43,617 nucleotides of DNA. Source: Oscillospiraceae bacterium. GTDB lineage: Bacteria; Bacillota; Clostridia; UMGS1883; UMGS1540. The notes under the pieces were generated by a model, which worked only from the letters and a program-made list of their open reading frames with translations, made no database searches and was not told where the DNA came from. The stretch is taken from contig SVJY01000014.1 in assembly GCA_015068765.1 (NCBI GenBank), forward strand, positions 1 through 43,617, read 5' to 3'. Shown here piece after piece: positions 8,965-20,364 of this stretch. The position numbers and the translations under genes were made by a program. The number at the start of each line of letters is the position of its first letter. Within the stretch, counting starts at the first letter, position 1.

Positions 8965-10483
8965 TGGAGAAGGCGGCACCGATTCCGTCCACTGCGGCGG
9001 ACATAATTCCGCCTGCATATCCGGCACCTTCGCCGGCAGGGTAAAGCCCCCGGAGATTGCTTTGCCCTTCTGCATCCCGGAGAATGCGAAGGGGAGAGGA
9101 AGAACGGGTTTCCGGTGCCGTAAGCAGTGCATCAGGCAAGCCGAAGGGGGTGAGCTTCCGTGCAAAAACAGGGAGAGCCTGTCGGAGGGCGTCTGTGATA
9201 AAAGCAGGCAGACAGTCGCCGATACTGCCCGGCGTAACGCCCCGTGCATACGTGGGACGAATACTGCCGAAGCCGGTGCTTCGTCGATTCTGCAGAAAAT
9301 CGTCCACAAGCTGACAAGGTGCTTTATACAGCCCGCCGCCACAGCGGAAGGCTTTTTCTTCAATTTCGCGTTGCAGCCGTACCCCGTCAAAGGGGTCGTG
9401 GCCGAACTGCTCCGGTCCAATTCCCACCAGTACTGCCGCATTGGAATTTTCGCCGTCCCTTGCATGGAGGCTATACCCGTTTGTCACCACGCCCCCCACT
9501 TCGCTTGCCGCCGGAATCACATAGCCGCCGGGGCACATACAGAAGGTATAGACGGAAGGTCCATCAGGTAAATGACATACGAGACGGTATTCGGCGGCAG
9601 GAAGCAGTGCGGCGGCGTCGCCGTACAAGGCACGGTCAATGTCACAGCGGCGGTGCTCAATGCGTGCCCCCAGTGAAAAGGGCTTAGCTTCCATGTGTGC
9701 ACCTTTTGCCCGGAGCAGGGAAAAGGTGTCTCTGGCACTGTGTCCGACAGCCAAAAGAAGTGTTTTTGTATCATATCTGCCATGGGGCGTATCCACGGCC
9801 TTGAGATAACCGTTTTTGACAGAGATATCGGTCATCTGCGACGAAAAATGCACCTCGCCGCCTAAGGCGATAATTTCTTCCCGGATGCTTTTTACAACCC
9901 GGGGCAAACGGTCAGAGCCAATATGCGGATGGGCATCATAGGCAATTTCCGGCGGTGCACCGTGTTCGATAAAGGTGTCCCGGACAAAGCGGAGAAGGGG
10001 ACTTTTTACCCCGGTACCGATTTTCCCGTCCGAAAACGCACCGGCACCACCCTCACCAAACTGCACGTTTGCATGTACATCCAGTTGCCCGGTGTCCATA
10101 AACCACTGTACGGTGCGTGCACGCTCGTCAATATCCTGCCCACGCTCCAGTACAATGGGACGAAGCCCTGCCCGGGCAAGAACGAGGGCACCAAAGAGAC
10201 CTGCCGGACCGAGCCCCACCACCACGGGGCGATGTACGCTTTTTACGGTGGGGATTTTAAAGGGGGCAGGCGGTGTGTAGCTCTCACCTCGGATGCCTTT
10301 CGGGTTTTCCACCGTTACGGCAAGGCTGTATACCCAGACGGGCGTACGCCGGGCATCAATAGACCGTTTTAAAATTTTTACGGAAACAATATTCTCCGCC
10401 GCAGTATGGAGTACTGCGGCGGCTGCTTTTTTGATATTGCCGCCTTCGGGCGGTAGCTTACAGGAAACAGAAAATGTATACAT
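8945..10483 (-). CDS. FAD-dependent oxidoreductase (COG2509-like)
   Basis: VVVGLGPAGLFGALVLARAG and GEGGAGAFSDGKIGTG motifs; ends in YPAGEGAGYAGGIMSAAVDGI. Confidence 0.85.
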   Translation of the reverse strand: MYTFSVSCKLPPEGGNIKKAAAAVLHTAAENIVSVKILKRSIDARRTPVWVYSLAVTVENPKGIRGESYTPPAPFKIPTVKSVHRPVVVGLGPAGLFGALVLARAGLRPIVLERGQDIDERARTVQWFMDTGQLDVHANVQFGEGGAGAFSDGKIGTGVKSPLLRFVRDTFIEHGAPPEIAYDAHPHIGSDRLPRVVKSIREEIIALGGEVHFSSQMTDISVKNGYLKAVDTPHGRYDTKTLLLAVGHSARDTFSLLRAKGAHMEAKPFSLGARIEHRRCDIDRALYGDAAALLPAAEYRLVCHLPDGPSVYTFCMCPGGYVIPAASEVGGVVTNGYSLHARDGENSNAAVLVGIGPEQFGHDPFDGVRLQREIEEKAFRCGGGLYKAPCQLVDDFLQNRRSTGFGSIRPTYARGVTPGSIGDCLPAFITDALRQALPVFARKLTPFGLPDALLTAPETRSSSPLRILRDAEGQSNLRGLYPAGEGAGYAGGIMSAAVDGIGAAFSIIARAE

Positions 10484-10494
10484 AAGTTCCTCTT

Positions 10495-11364
10495 TTATAT
10501 CTTGGTGTATCCGATACCACGTCCCAGCTCCTTGCCACTTTTCAGGTACGCCAGAACGGAGCGAGCCAGGCTGGTCGTGGGAACATATTCGTCCAGATTT
10601 TCCTTTTCTTCCCCGAAAACACGGTTTAGAACCTCTTTGCGGCAATCGTAGCGGTCAATAATATGGAAAAGATTCTGGAACTGCATAATGTTAGAAGCCG
10701 GAGAAAGAATTTCACCGAGAAGGGGGTCGATAAGCCAGGTGTCTGTCATATACACACAGTCGCCGTATTCCGGGAAGAATTTGCGGAAGAATTCCCGTGC
10801 CGCCCGGATGGATTCTTCACCGCCCACCAGTTTTTCGTTATCAGATATATGCATATTCACATAGGGCACTTCCGTAGGAACCAACACCTTGTCTCCATTC
10901 ATAACCGGAGCATGTCCTGCCGGGGTAAAGCCGTAGCTCAGTCTGCCGATGCGGAAAAGGTTCAGATTGAGATGGGAAATAGGCCATAGATACGGCACGT
11001 ATCCCCATACGCCGAAATATTTCATATTGGTTTCCATTTTTTCCGGCAAACAGTTCATGGAGTCGTAAAAAATTTCGTCCGGCATTCCAAGCTCTCTGTA
11101 TTTTTCATGGGTATAACCGGAGGCGGCCATATAAATCAGAATGGCGTGCAGCTCGCTTTTTTCCTCCTTCACAAACCTTTCCATTCGTTCCCGTTTTTCC
11201 ACAGAGGGTACAGTGCTGTCTGTCAGAAATCGGCATAAGGCCTCTCCCTCCGCCGGGGAAATAGAGGGCATCAGGGCCAAAAGGGCATTTAGTGCCTCCT
11301 CGGACATACGGATTTTCGGTGCCAGTGCACAGAGATATTCTTTTGTATAATACATGGAAATCAC
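10495..11364 (-). CDS. Acyltransferase-domain/DUF5596-like protein
   Basis: Full-length ORF, MKYFGVWGYVPYLWPISHLNLNLFRIGRLSYGF pattern. Confidence 0.55.
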   Translation of the reverse strand: MISMYYTKEYLCALAPKIRMSEEALNALLALMPSISPAEGEALCRFLTDSTVPSVEKRERMERFVKEEKSELHAILIYMAASGYTHEKYRELGMPDEIFYDSMNCLPEKMETNMKYFGVWGYVPYLWPISHLNLNLFRIGRLSYGFTPAGHAPVMNGDKVLVPTEVPYVNMHISDNEKLVGGEESIRAAREFFRKFFPEYGDCVYMTDTWLIDPLLGEILSPASNIMQFQNLFHIIDRYDCRKEVLNRVFGEEKENLDEYVPTTSLARSVLAYLKSGKELGRGIGYTKI

Positions 11365-11431
11365 ATCCTTTTTTTATTTTCTTCAGTATATCATAGGTAT
11401 GAGGGTACTGTCAACGGTATCAGACTTTTGA

Positions 11432-12583
11432 TTACAAATAATTTCGGTCGAAGGTGATGACCGTGAAATAGGAAGGGTTTTGCCGCCGAAGCCGCCTGTC
11501 CAGCTCCTCTTTGATACTGCCGTCCGTCATTTTCAGCGTCCGGGGTACCGTGAGGTCAAAAATCAGATTGGTATGGGTATCGCCGCAGACAATCCGAAAA
11601 TCATGGAGAGAAAGCTCCGGATGAATCTCCGGCAGCTGTGCCGCCACCATATCCCGTAGCTTGCACGTTAATGCATCGTCGGTATTAACGGGGTCCAGAT
11701 GCACAGTAATCAGAACGTCCAGCTCCTCGACCACCCGTCGCTCTGCCAGGTCAATGGCATCGTGGATTTTCAGAATATCAGAATCGGCCCGTACCTCAGC
11801 ATGGGCGGAGGCAATAAAGCGGCCGGGTCCGTAATTATGCACAAGTAAATCATGTATTCCCGTCACGCCCGGACAGTCCAGAACCCGTTTTTCGATTTCC
11901 TGTACCAGAGAGCGAGGCGGTGCCTGCCCTAAAAGGGGACCGGTGGTATCCCGGAGAATCCCTATCCCGGAGAAAATGACGAAAACGGATACACCGAGAC
12001 CGATATAGCCGTCTGCCGCTACATGAAAAACAAGGGAAAAAAGGGCAGAAATTACCGTGGCAAAGGTGACAAGAACATCATTGAGACTGTCCCGCCCTGC
12101 CGCCTGCATGGCAGGCGAGGCGACCTGTTTTCCAAGTTGGCGGACATAGAGACCGAGTGCCAGCTTTACCGGGATGGAAAGACAGAGAAGGGACAAGGTG
12201 AGTGCGGAAAAGTGCAAGGGGACAGGATGAATAATTTTGCCCACAGCGTTTCCTGCCAGCTCCACGCCCAGAAGCAGAACAATAAAGGCAACCACCAGAC
12301 CGGAAATGTATTCAAGCCTGCCGTGCCCAAAGGGGTGCTGCTCATCGGAGGGCTTTTTTGCCATCTGAAAGCCAATCAGCGTAACAAGACTGGAGCCCAT
12401 ATCCGATAAATTATTGAAGGAATCTGCGATAACGGCGATACTGCCGGACGCGTTCCCAATGAAAAATTTAATAAGAAACAAAAGAAAATTTGTACCCATT
12501 CCGGCGATACTGCCGCGAAAAAGGCGGCGTTGCCGCCCGTCTTTTTTCTGCATTTCGTCCACCTCTTTTCCAAAGTATACCAA
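11432..12583 (-). CDS. Cation diffusion facilitator family transporter
   Basis: GSIAVIADSFNNLSDMGSSLVTLIGFQMAKKPSDEQHPFGHGRLEYISGL motif; exact start uncertain. Confidence 0.9.
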   Translation of the reverse strand: MVYFGKEVDEMQKKDGRQRRLFRGSIAGMGTNFLLFLIKFFIGNASGSIAVIADSFNNLSDMGSSLVTLIGFQMAKKPSDEQHPFGHGRLEYISGLVVAFIVLLLGVELAGNAVGKIIHPVPLHFSALTLSLLCLSIPVKLALGLYVRQLGKQVASPAMQAAGRDSLNDVLVTFATVISALFSLVFHVAADGYIGLGVSVFVIFSGIGILRDTTGPLLGQAPPRSLVQEIEKRVLDCPGVTGIHDLLVHNYGPGRFIASAHAEVRADSDILKIHDAIDLAERRVVEELDVLITVHLDPVNTDDALTCKLRDMVAAQLPEIHPELSLHDFRIVCGDTHTNLIFDLTVPRTLKMTDGSIKEELDRRLRRQNPSYFTVITFDRNYL

Positions 12584-12634
12584 AAAGCAGTGAAAAAGTC
12601 AAATTCCCACAGCGGATTTTCGGCAATTTGCCTA

Positions 12635-14157
<1,523 letters not shown>

Positions 14158-14186
14158 TCGTATACTGTTTTAGGACAGATTCTGAA

Positions 14187-14236
14187 GGGCTGTAAAAAAT
14201 ACACCGGCTGTTGTGTTTTTACAGCCCGTGTATTTT
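14187..14236 (+). repeat. Two mutually exclusive hairpins
   Basis: Stem A gggctgtaaaaa/tttttacagccc; stem B aaaatacac-c-ggctgt/acagcc-c-gtgtatttt; they share acagccc. Confidence 0.75.
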
Positions 14237-14261
14237 GCAAAATTTTGTAAAGGTGAAGGAA

Positions 14262-15047
14262 ATGAATTATCAGGTTTTTGATATGCACGTCCATGTTTTT
14301 CCGGATGTGATTGCTAAAAAGGCCGCTTCCAGTACGGGACAGTATTACGGCGTCTCTATGTTTGCTGACGGTACATGGGCGGCATTTGAGGACAGCATGA
14401 AGAACACGCCGGAAATAGAAAAGTGCCTTATTCATTCCACTGCAACAAAAGCGGCACAGGTGGAGCACGTGAATGAATTTGTTGCCGGGCTTATGAATGA
14501 AAAGCTGTTCAGCTTCGGTTCCATGCACCCGGATTATCCTGCCGTAGAAAAGGAAATTGACCGGATGCTTTCGCTGGGTCTGAAGGGGATTAAACTACAC
14601 CCGGATTTTCAGGGTTTTGCGGCTGACGATGCGAAGGCATTTCCGATTTATGCATACGCCCAAGGAAAGCTGCCCATCCTATTTCATGTGGGCGACAGAA
14701 AAAGTGATTTTTCCAGCCCAAAGCGGCTTCGGAACATACATGACCGCTTCCCGGGGCTTACCATGATTTGTGCCCATTTGGGCGGATATGCCGTATGGGA
14801 TGAGGCAGAGAAATATCTGGTGGGGCAGGACGTGTATTTTGATACCTCCAGCTGTCTGGAGTGGCTGGAAAAAGAACAGGCCGTGCGGATTATCCGAAAT
14901 CACGGGGCAGACAAATGTCTCTTCGGAACGGACTTTCCGATGCACGACCCGAAAAAATGTATCGAAACCCATTTGGGGCTTGGCCTTACCGAAACAGAGT
15001 ATCGGAAAATTTTCTGGGAGAATGCACACAAGCTGTTGTGCCTGTAA
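14262..15047 (+). CDS. Amidohydrolase (metal-dependent TIM-barrel) family protein
   Basis: FDMHVHVFPDVIAKKA, GIKLHPDFQGF, CAHLGG, LFGTDFPMHDP. Confidence 0.88.
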   Translation: MNYQVFDMHVHVFPDVIAKKAASSTGQYYGVSMFADGTWAAFEDSMKNTPEIEKCLIHSTATKAAQVEHVNEFVAGLMNEKLFSFGSMHPDYPAVEKEIDRMLSLGLKGIKLHPDFQGFAADDAKAFPIYAYAQGKLPILFHVGDRKSDFSSPKRLRNIHDRFPGLTMICAHLGGYAVWDEAEKYLVGQDVYFDTSSCLEWLEKEQAVRIIRNHGADKCLFGTDFPMHDPKKCIETHLGLGLTETEYRKIFWENAHKLLCL

Positions 15048-15052
15048 ATGGT

Positions 15053-15586
15053 ATGTGGGAATTATTTGTTTCATTTTTTAAAATCGGGCTGTTCACCTTT
15101 GGCGGCGGCTATGCCATGCTGCCGGTGATACAGCGTGAGATCATAGAAAAAAGAAAGTGGTGCAGTGAGGAAGAAGTGCTGGATTACTATGCGGTTGCCC
15201 AGTGTACTCCCGGCGTAATCGCCGTAAACACGGCTACCTTTGTGGGGTATAAGTGCAGAAAAATTACCGGCGGCGTTGTGGCCACCGGAGCCGTTATCCT
15301 GCCGTCCTTACTGATTATCATGGTGATTGCCGCCTGTATCCGCTCCTTTGCGGATTACCCGGTGGTACAGCACGCACTGGCGGGCATTCGTGTGGCAGTG
15401 GCAGTGCTTGTCTTGCGGACCGTATTTCAGATGTTTCGTAAAAACGTTCGCACCGCGGCAGCGGCCGGTATTTTCTTTGTGGCACTGGTGCTTTCGCTTG
15501 TACTGCGGGTGCCCTCTATGTATATTGTGGTGGGTGCGATTGTATACGGTGTTTTGTTCGGCGCCCGAGGGAGGGAAAAAGCATGA
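15053..15586 (+). CDS. Chromate transporter, subunit A-type
   Basis: FKIGLFTFGGGYAMLPVIQREIIEKRKW. Confidence 0.9.
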   Translation: MWELFVSFFKIGLFTFGGGYAMLPVIQREIIEKRKWCSEEEVLDYYAVAQCTPGVIAVNTATFVGYKCRKITGGVVATGAVILPSLLIIMVIAACIRSFADYPVVQHALAGIRVAVAVLVLRTVFQMFRKNVRTAAAAGIFFVALVLSLVLRVPSMYIVVGAIVYGVLFGARGREKA

Positions 15587-16149
15587 TCTATATGCAGTTG
15601 TTTCTCGCTTTTCTGAAAACCGGACTTTTTTCCATTGGCGGCGGGCTTGCCACACTGCCTTTTCTGTATGAGATCGCAGAAACCCGTGGGTGGTTTTCTC
15701 CCCAGATGATTGCGGATATGCTGGCAGTTTCCGAATCCACACCCGGCCCAATCGGTGTGAATATGGCAACCTATGCCGGCTACATGACGGCAGGGATCTC
15801 CGGTGCCATCGTGGCAACCGTGGCTTTGGTTTTGCCCTCGCTGGTTATCGTTTTAATTCTTGCCGGCTTTATCGCCCGGTATCGGGAAAACCGGTTTGTA
15901 AACGGTGCGTTTATGGGGATTCGCCCGGCGGTGGTGGCACTGGTCACGGTCGCCCTTCTACAGGTGCTGAAGTCCTCTGTTCTAAGCTGGGATGCGTTTT
16001 TGCTGACGAAGCATCCGGCAGACCTCGTTCACCTGCCGAGTCTCCTTTTAATGGCGGCTTTGTTCGGCATTTTGTTTGGCTATAAAAAAATCCCCCCCAT
16101 TGTGCTTGTGGCACTGGGGGCGATAGCGGGCATTCTATTTCGATTATAA
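15583..16149 (+). CDS. Chromate transporter, subunit B-type
   Basis: FLKTGLFSIGGGLATLPFLYEIAETRGW..STPGPIGVNMATYAG; overlaps subunit A by 4 nt. Confidence 0.9.
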   Translation: MIYMQLFLAFLKTGLFSIGGGLATLPFLYEIAETRGWFSPQMIADMLAVSESTPGPIGVNMATYAGYMTAGISGAIVATVALVLPSLVIVLILAGFIARYRENRFVNGAFMGIRPAVVALVTVALLQVLKSSVLSWDAFLLTKHPADLVHLPSLLLMAALFGILFGYKKIPPIVLVALGAIAGILFRL

Positions 16150-16200
16150 AAAAGGGGGCCTCTTTGGGGTGTACGCAATTTTGCTACACCTCCATATTTA

Positions 16201-17058
16201 TTATAGTCGCCTTGCCGGCAACACATGGTCTTCTAACAAACGTGGAATAATCAATTCCATGGGCACGCCTTCCCGGACGGGCACGCCGTTTTCCTGTGCC
16301 GTGCGAATGGCGGTAAAGACGAAATCAGCCGCCTTTCCGGCCGCATGGGGCAAGGATGCACCGGAAAGAAGTGCACCTGTCAGCACGGAAGTGAACAGAT
16401 CACCGGTGCCCGGATAATGGCTGTGCAGATAGGGGTTTTCAATTTGATAGGCGGCATCCGTACTGCGGTCATACAGCAAAACTACCACGCTGTCATCGCA
16501 AGGAACACCTGTAATGACTACACTTCCCCGAACGGTTTCCGCCAAGTGGCGGAGGCAGCGTTTTGCCGTAGCAAAATCGGCGGCATGGGGAATTCCCGAC
16601 AGAAAACACGCCTCGGTCAGGTTCGGCGTAATCACATCCGCCGAACGAATCAGCTCGGACATGGCTTTGGCCATGGCATGGTCAAAGCAGTCGTAACACC
16701 TGCCGTCATCGGCAAAAACAGGGTCCACCACCACCAGTGGGGCACCCGTTTCCATAATAAAATGATGGGCAATGCTTACGCCCTCGGCAGACCCGATAAA
16801 TCCGGTATAAATGCAGTCAAATTCGCAGTGCTCCTTCTTCCAGTGGGCAAAACAGCGAGACAGGAAGGGTGTTAAATCCTCCATGGCGTACCCGGTATAA
16901 AAGCCGGTTATGGAAGAGAGTACGGCAGTCGGAGCAGGACAGGTCTGAAACCCCATGACGCTTAGGGTAGGCATAACCACCGTAAGCGAACTGCGTCCAA
17001 AGCCTGCAATATCATGGATGGCTGCAACTTTTCCGGGAATACAATTATTCCTGGCCAT
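16201..17058 (-). CDS. Pyridoxamine/pyridoxal kinase
   Basis: VAAIHDIAGFGRSSLTVVMPTLSVMGFQTCPAPTAVLS and HSHYPGTGDLFTSVL. Confidence 0.9.
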   Translation of the reverse strand: MARNNCIPGKVAAIHDIAGFGRSSLTVVMPTLSVMGFQTCPAPTAVLSSITGFYTGYAMEDLTPFLSRCFAHWKKEHCEFDCIYTGFIGSAEGVSIAHHFIMETGAPLVVVDPVFADDGRCYDCFDHAMAKAMSELIRSADVITPNLTEACFLSGIPHAADFATAKRCLRHLAETVRGSVVITGVPCDDSVVVLLYDRSTDAAYQIENPYLHSHYPGTGDLFTSVLTGALLSGASLPHAAGKAADFVFTAIRTAQENGVPVREGVPMELIIPRLLEDHVLPARRL

Positions 17059-17227
17059 GGGTTAGTTCCTCAATCAGCCCTTTATTTTCACCCCGAAGAA
17101 AGGCAGATACCTTTTCCTGCACATTTTCCGGCGTCAAACTTTCTTCAGGTTTGGTAGCCTCTTCTGTCGAACAGGCGGCACAGACCAAAAGGGAAAGTAA
17201 TGCAAAACAAAGAAAAATTTTACGCAT
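17045..17227 (-). CDS. Small putative lipoprotein
   Basis: MRKIFLCFALLSLLVCAACSTEE: signal peptide plus lipobox. Confidence 0.6.
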   Translation of the reverse strand: MRKIFLCFALLSLLVCAACSTEEATKPEESLTPENVQEKVSAFLRGENKGLIEELTHGQE

Positions 17228-17302
17228 GAAACCACTCCTATCGTCTTTCTGGCTTTTATTATACTCCACCCTGCCGGTCGCCGTCAAGTCTTTTGGTAAA
17301 AT

Positions 17303-17342
17303 AAGTGCAGGTATGTTGGAAGAAGTGCAGGTATAATGGAAG
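17303..17342. repeat. Tandem 20-bp direct repeat (18/20) next to promoter of HAD gene
   Basis: aagtgcaggtatgttggaag / aagtgcaggtataatggaag; TTGACA follows at 17351. Confidence 0.85.
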
Positions 17343-17412
17343 AAAATGCATTGACAAAAGAGGACGAAGGTGATACAATAATTAAAAATAATCTGAAATG
17401 GGAGCATAAACT

Positions 17413-18201
17413 GTGGAAGGACTTAAAAATAAAAAGCTGTTTCTTTTGGATATGGACGGCACAATTTATCTGGACAACAATTTATTTCCGGGGGTAATTC
17501 CCTTTCTGGAAAATATCAAAAAAAAGGGCGGACGCTACATTTTCATGACAAACAATTCCTCCAAAGGCGTGGAGAGCTACATCGAGAAAATGAACCGTTT
17601 CGGCATTGCCACAACAAAAGAGGATTACGTGACAAGCGTAAATGTTACGGCAATACATCTGGAGAAAATGGGCTACAAAAAAATATATGTATTTGGAACA
17701 GAGTCCTTTAAAACACAGCTTAGGTCGGCAGGGCTTTCGGTTTGTGACACTCTTTCCGATGACATTGACTGTCTTTGTGTAGGCTTTGATACGGAGCTGA
17801 CCTTCCGGAAATTGGAGGAGGCCTGCATTTTATTGGGTCGGGACATTGATTATGTTGCCAGTCACCCGGACCTTGTCTGTCCTACAGCCTACGGGTCCGT
17901 ACCTGATTGCGGCTCGGTATGCGATATGCTCTACAACGCTACGGGGAGACGTCCTCTGGTGCTTGGAAAACCCGAGCCCGCCATGCCTCTCCTGGCTATG
18001 GAAAAAACCGGTTTTTCTAAGGAACAGACCGTTGTCTTAGGGGATCGGATTTATACAGATATCGCCTGCGGCATACGTGCCGGTGTGGATGCAGTGCTGG
18101 TGCTGTCCGGAGAAGGGACACGGGAAGATGCGGAACGGGCAACGGAAAAGCCTACATATGTTTATGAAGATATCCGGCACTTTTCCGAGGACATATTTTA
18201 A
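17413..18201 (+). CDS. HAD-IIA family hydrolase (NagD-like)
   Basis: LFLLDMDGTIYLDNNLFPG, FMTNNSSKG, VVLGDRIYTDIACGIRAG. Confidence 0.9.
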   Translation: MEGLKNKKLFLLDMDGTIYLDNNLFPGVIPFLENIKKKGGRYIFMTNNSSKGVESYIEKMNRFGIATTKEDYVTSVNVTAIHLEKMGYKKIYVFGTESFKTQLRSAGLSVCDTLSDDIDCLCVGFDTELTFRKLEEACILLGRDIDYVASHPDLVCPTAYGSVPDCGSVCDMLYNATGRRPLVLGKPEPAMPLLAMEKTGFSKEQTVVLGDRIYTDIACGIRAGVDAVLVLSGEGTREDAERATEKPTYVYEDIRHFSEDIF

Positions 18202-18226
18202 ATACAGTCTGTACGAAAGTAACAGC

Positions 18227-18265
18227 AAAGGGGCTGCCTCACTTTTTTAGCGAGGCAGCCCCTTT
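18227..18265. terminator. Bidirectional intrinsic terminator
   Basis: 14-bp perfect stem aaaggggctgcctc/gaggcagccccttt between convergent genes. Confidence 0.9.
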
Positions 18266-18302
18266 TATTGTGGCTAAACCACTTTAGCAAAGGAAACAAC
18301 AA

Positions 18303-18506
18303 TTATTTCATGCTGTTTTCGTAAGACTGGATCATCTTCTTAACCATCTGTCCGCCAACGGAACCGGCCTGCTTACTTGTCAGGTCGCCGTTATAACCGT
18401 CCTTGAGGTTTACGCCAACTTCGCTTGCAGCTTCCATCTTGAATCTATCCAGTGCTGCACGTGCTTCGGGTACGAGATTTCTCTTATTACTGTTTGCCAT
18501 TTTCAT
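18303..18506 (-). CDS. Alpha/beta-type small acid-soluble spore protein
   Basis: NLVPEARAALDRFKMEAASEVGVNLKDGYNGDLTSKQAGSVGGQMVKKMI. Confidence 0.95.
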   Translation of the reverse strand: MKMANSNKRNLVPEARAALDRFKMEAASEVGVNLKDGYNGDLTSKQAGSVGGQMVKKMIQSYENSMK

Positions 18507-18682
18507 CTACTCCTTTTAAAATAAAAACTATAATTTGTCGGTGCAGTAGTTAGTTTGAACCGTTGTAGTTTTTATATGCAGGTAAAATTTTGTATTTGAT
18601 TGAAAAAGGGAAACAGGAATCTACGAAGTTTTTTGTTTATTCTTCGTGACTAGAAAGCCACCCGTTTTTTTAAAATTTTTAA

Positions 18683-20218
18683 TCACACAAGGGAAGAAAT
18701 ATCAATGGTGTCGAAGCTAGACAGGAAGGCACGGAGAAATGCATAAATTTCCTTCAGACAGTCCTCGGAATCGCACTGGATATCCAGCGGCATAAGTGGA
18801 TCATGCAGGGAAAGACGGAGGAGAAACCAACCGTCACCGATATTCACACGCATACCCTCGAAATTGGGGGCTTCCAGCTCCATTCGGTCATTTTTTTCTA
18901 CGGCGACAGAGAGGGCATCCAGTATTTGTTGCCCGTCCGCCTTATAGTCTGCACCGGTGAGGCTGAGCCGATGTCCGGCGGCGAATGCGGGTTCCTTCAG
19001 GTCCGCGATCAGCTCCGTAAGCTTCCGACCCTGGGCACGCATTTTGACCGCCTTGATTAAAAGCTTGGTGACAAGATAGGCTCCGTCGTCCAGGAAGTAG
19101 TTTTCCAGAAGTGCCGCATGGCCGCTGGTCTCAATGGCGAGAGGGCAGTATACCCCTTCTGTATTCAATCGCTTGGCCTCATTGATTACATTTTTGTAGC
19201 CACGCTTAAAGCGGTGATGGATGCCGCCCAAGGTGTCCCGAATAAAGACGGCAAGACCGGCGGAGGTGACGGAATCGGTGACCACCGTTCCCTTTTTCTC
19301 TTCCATTAAAACGGCGGAAATTAAGGCGATCAGCTTATTTTTGTTGATTTCCCGACCGGTATGGTCCACAATGGCGGCACGGTCCACATCCGTGTCAAAG
19401 ATAACGCCCAGATCGGAGCCGGAGTCAGTTACAGCCTTGGAAATGGCCTGCATGGCTTCCTTGTCCTCCGGGTTGGGGATATGGTTCGGGAAAGTGCCGT
19501 CCGGTTCCAAAAAGCAGCTGCCGCTTACATCCGCCCCCAGCGGCTTCAGGACCTTTTCTGCATAGAAGCCACCGGCACCGTTTCCGGCATCTACAGCAAT
19601 TTTCATGCCGTCAAACGGCTTTTCCAGACCGGTTTCGGCACAGATGATTTGGGAAATATGTGCAGCATATCTGGATAAAAAGTCCATACACTCCACCTTG
19701 CCGGCACCACTGCCTGCTCGGCGGTTTTCTTGTGCATAGGTAAGAATTTCCGTTATGTCACTGCCTTCCAGACCGCCCTCCGGTGTAAAAAATTTCAAAC
19801 CGTTGCGGTTAAAAGGCAGGTGGCTTGCCGTTAGCATGACAGAGCCGGTCACCGTCAGCGTTTCGTCTACGGTGCACATAAACATGGCAGGGGTGGTACA
19901 AAGTCCGAAGTCCAGTACGTTTGCCCCGGTAGAGGTGATGGCACGAGTGCAGGCGTTTTTAATCCGCTGTGCGGAAATACGACTGTCGTGCCCGATAGCG
20001 ACGGTGATTTTCTCCGGTGCAAGGCTGTATTTTTCCTGTAGGAATACCACAAAGCCGTGGGCGATGGCTTCTACCACCGAATCCGTGAGCGTCACTGCCG
20101 CACCCGGAACGCCTTCGCTTCCCACGCCGCGGATATCACTGCCGTTTTTTAAAGCACTCCATTCTTTTGAAAGCATTTCTATCATTCCGTTTCTATATAA
20201 ATTGGTGCTGCTTTGCAC
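18683..20218 (-). CDS. Phosphohexomutase (phosphomannomutase/phosphoglucomutase)
   Basis: VTGSVMLTASHLPFNRNGLKFF, IAVDAGNGAGGFYAEKVL, FDTDVDRAAIVD. Confidence 0.9.
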   Translation of the reverse strand: MQSSTNLYRNGMIEMLSKEWSALKNGSDIRGVGSEGVPGAAVTLTDSVVEAIAHGFVVFLQEKYSLAPEKITVAIGHDSRISAQRIKNACTRAITSTGANVLDFGLCTTPAMFMCTVDETLTVTGSVMLTASHLPFNRNGLKFFTPEGGLEGSDITEILTYAQENRRAGSGAGKVECMDFLSRYAAHISQIICAETGLEKPFDGMKIAVDAGNGAGGFYAEKVLKPLGADVSGSCFLEPDGTFPNHIPNPEDKEAMQAISKAVTDSGSDLGVIFDTDVDRAAIVDHTGREINKNKLIALISAVLMEEKKGTVVTDSVTSAGLAVFIRDTLGGIHHRFKRGYKNVINEAKRLNTEGVYCPLAIETSGHAALLENYFLDDGAYLVTKLLIKAVKMRAQGRKLTELIADLKEPAFAAGHRLSLTGADYKADGQQILDALSVAVEKNDRMELEAPNFEGMRVNIGDGWFLLRLSLHDPLMPLDIQCDSEDCLKEIYAFLRAFLSSFDTIDISSLV

Positions 20219-20364
20219 CTGGAAACAGTATACCAGAAAGTGCAGTATTTTGCAAGAAGCAGAGGAGATTTTATGTAAAAAAATGAGGCCCGACCGTTTT
20301 TATGCTTGCAAAGAAAAAATTTTTATGATAGAATAAGACGATATTCGCAAAAGGAGTGTAGAAT

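Noticed and set aside
15053-16149. Unusual split chromate transporter
   Set aside because: Adjacent half-size chromate transporter subunits are a common arrangement.
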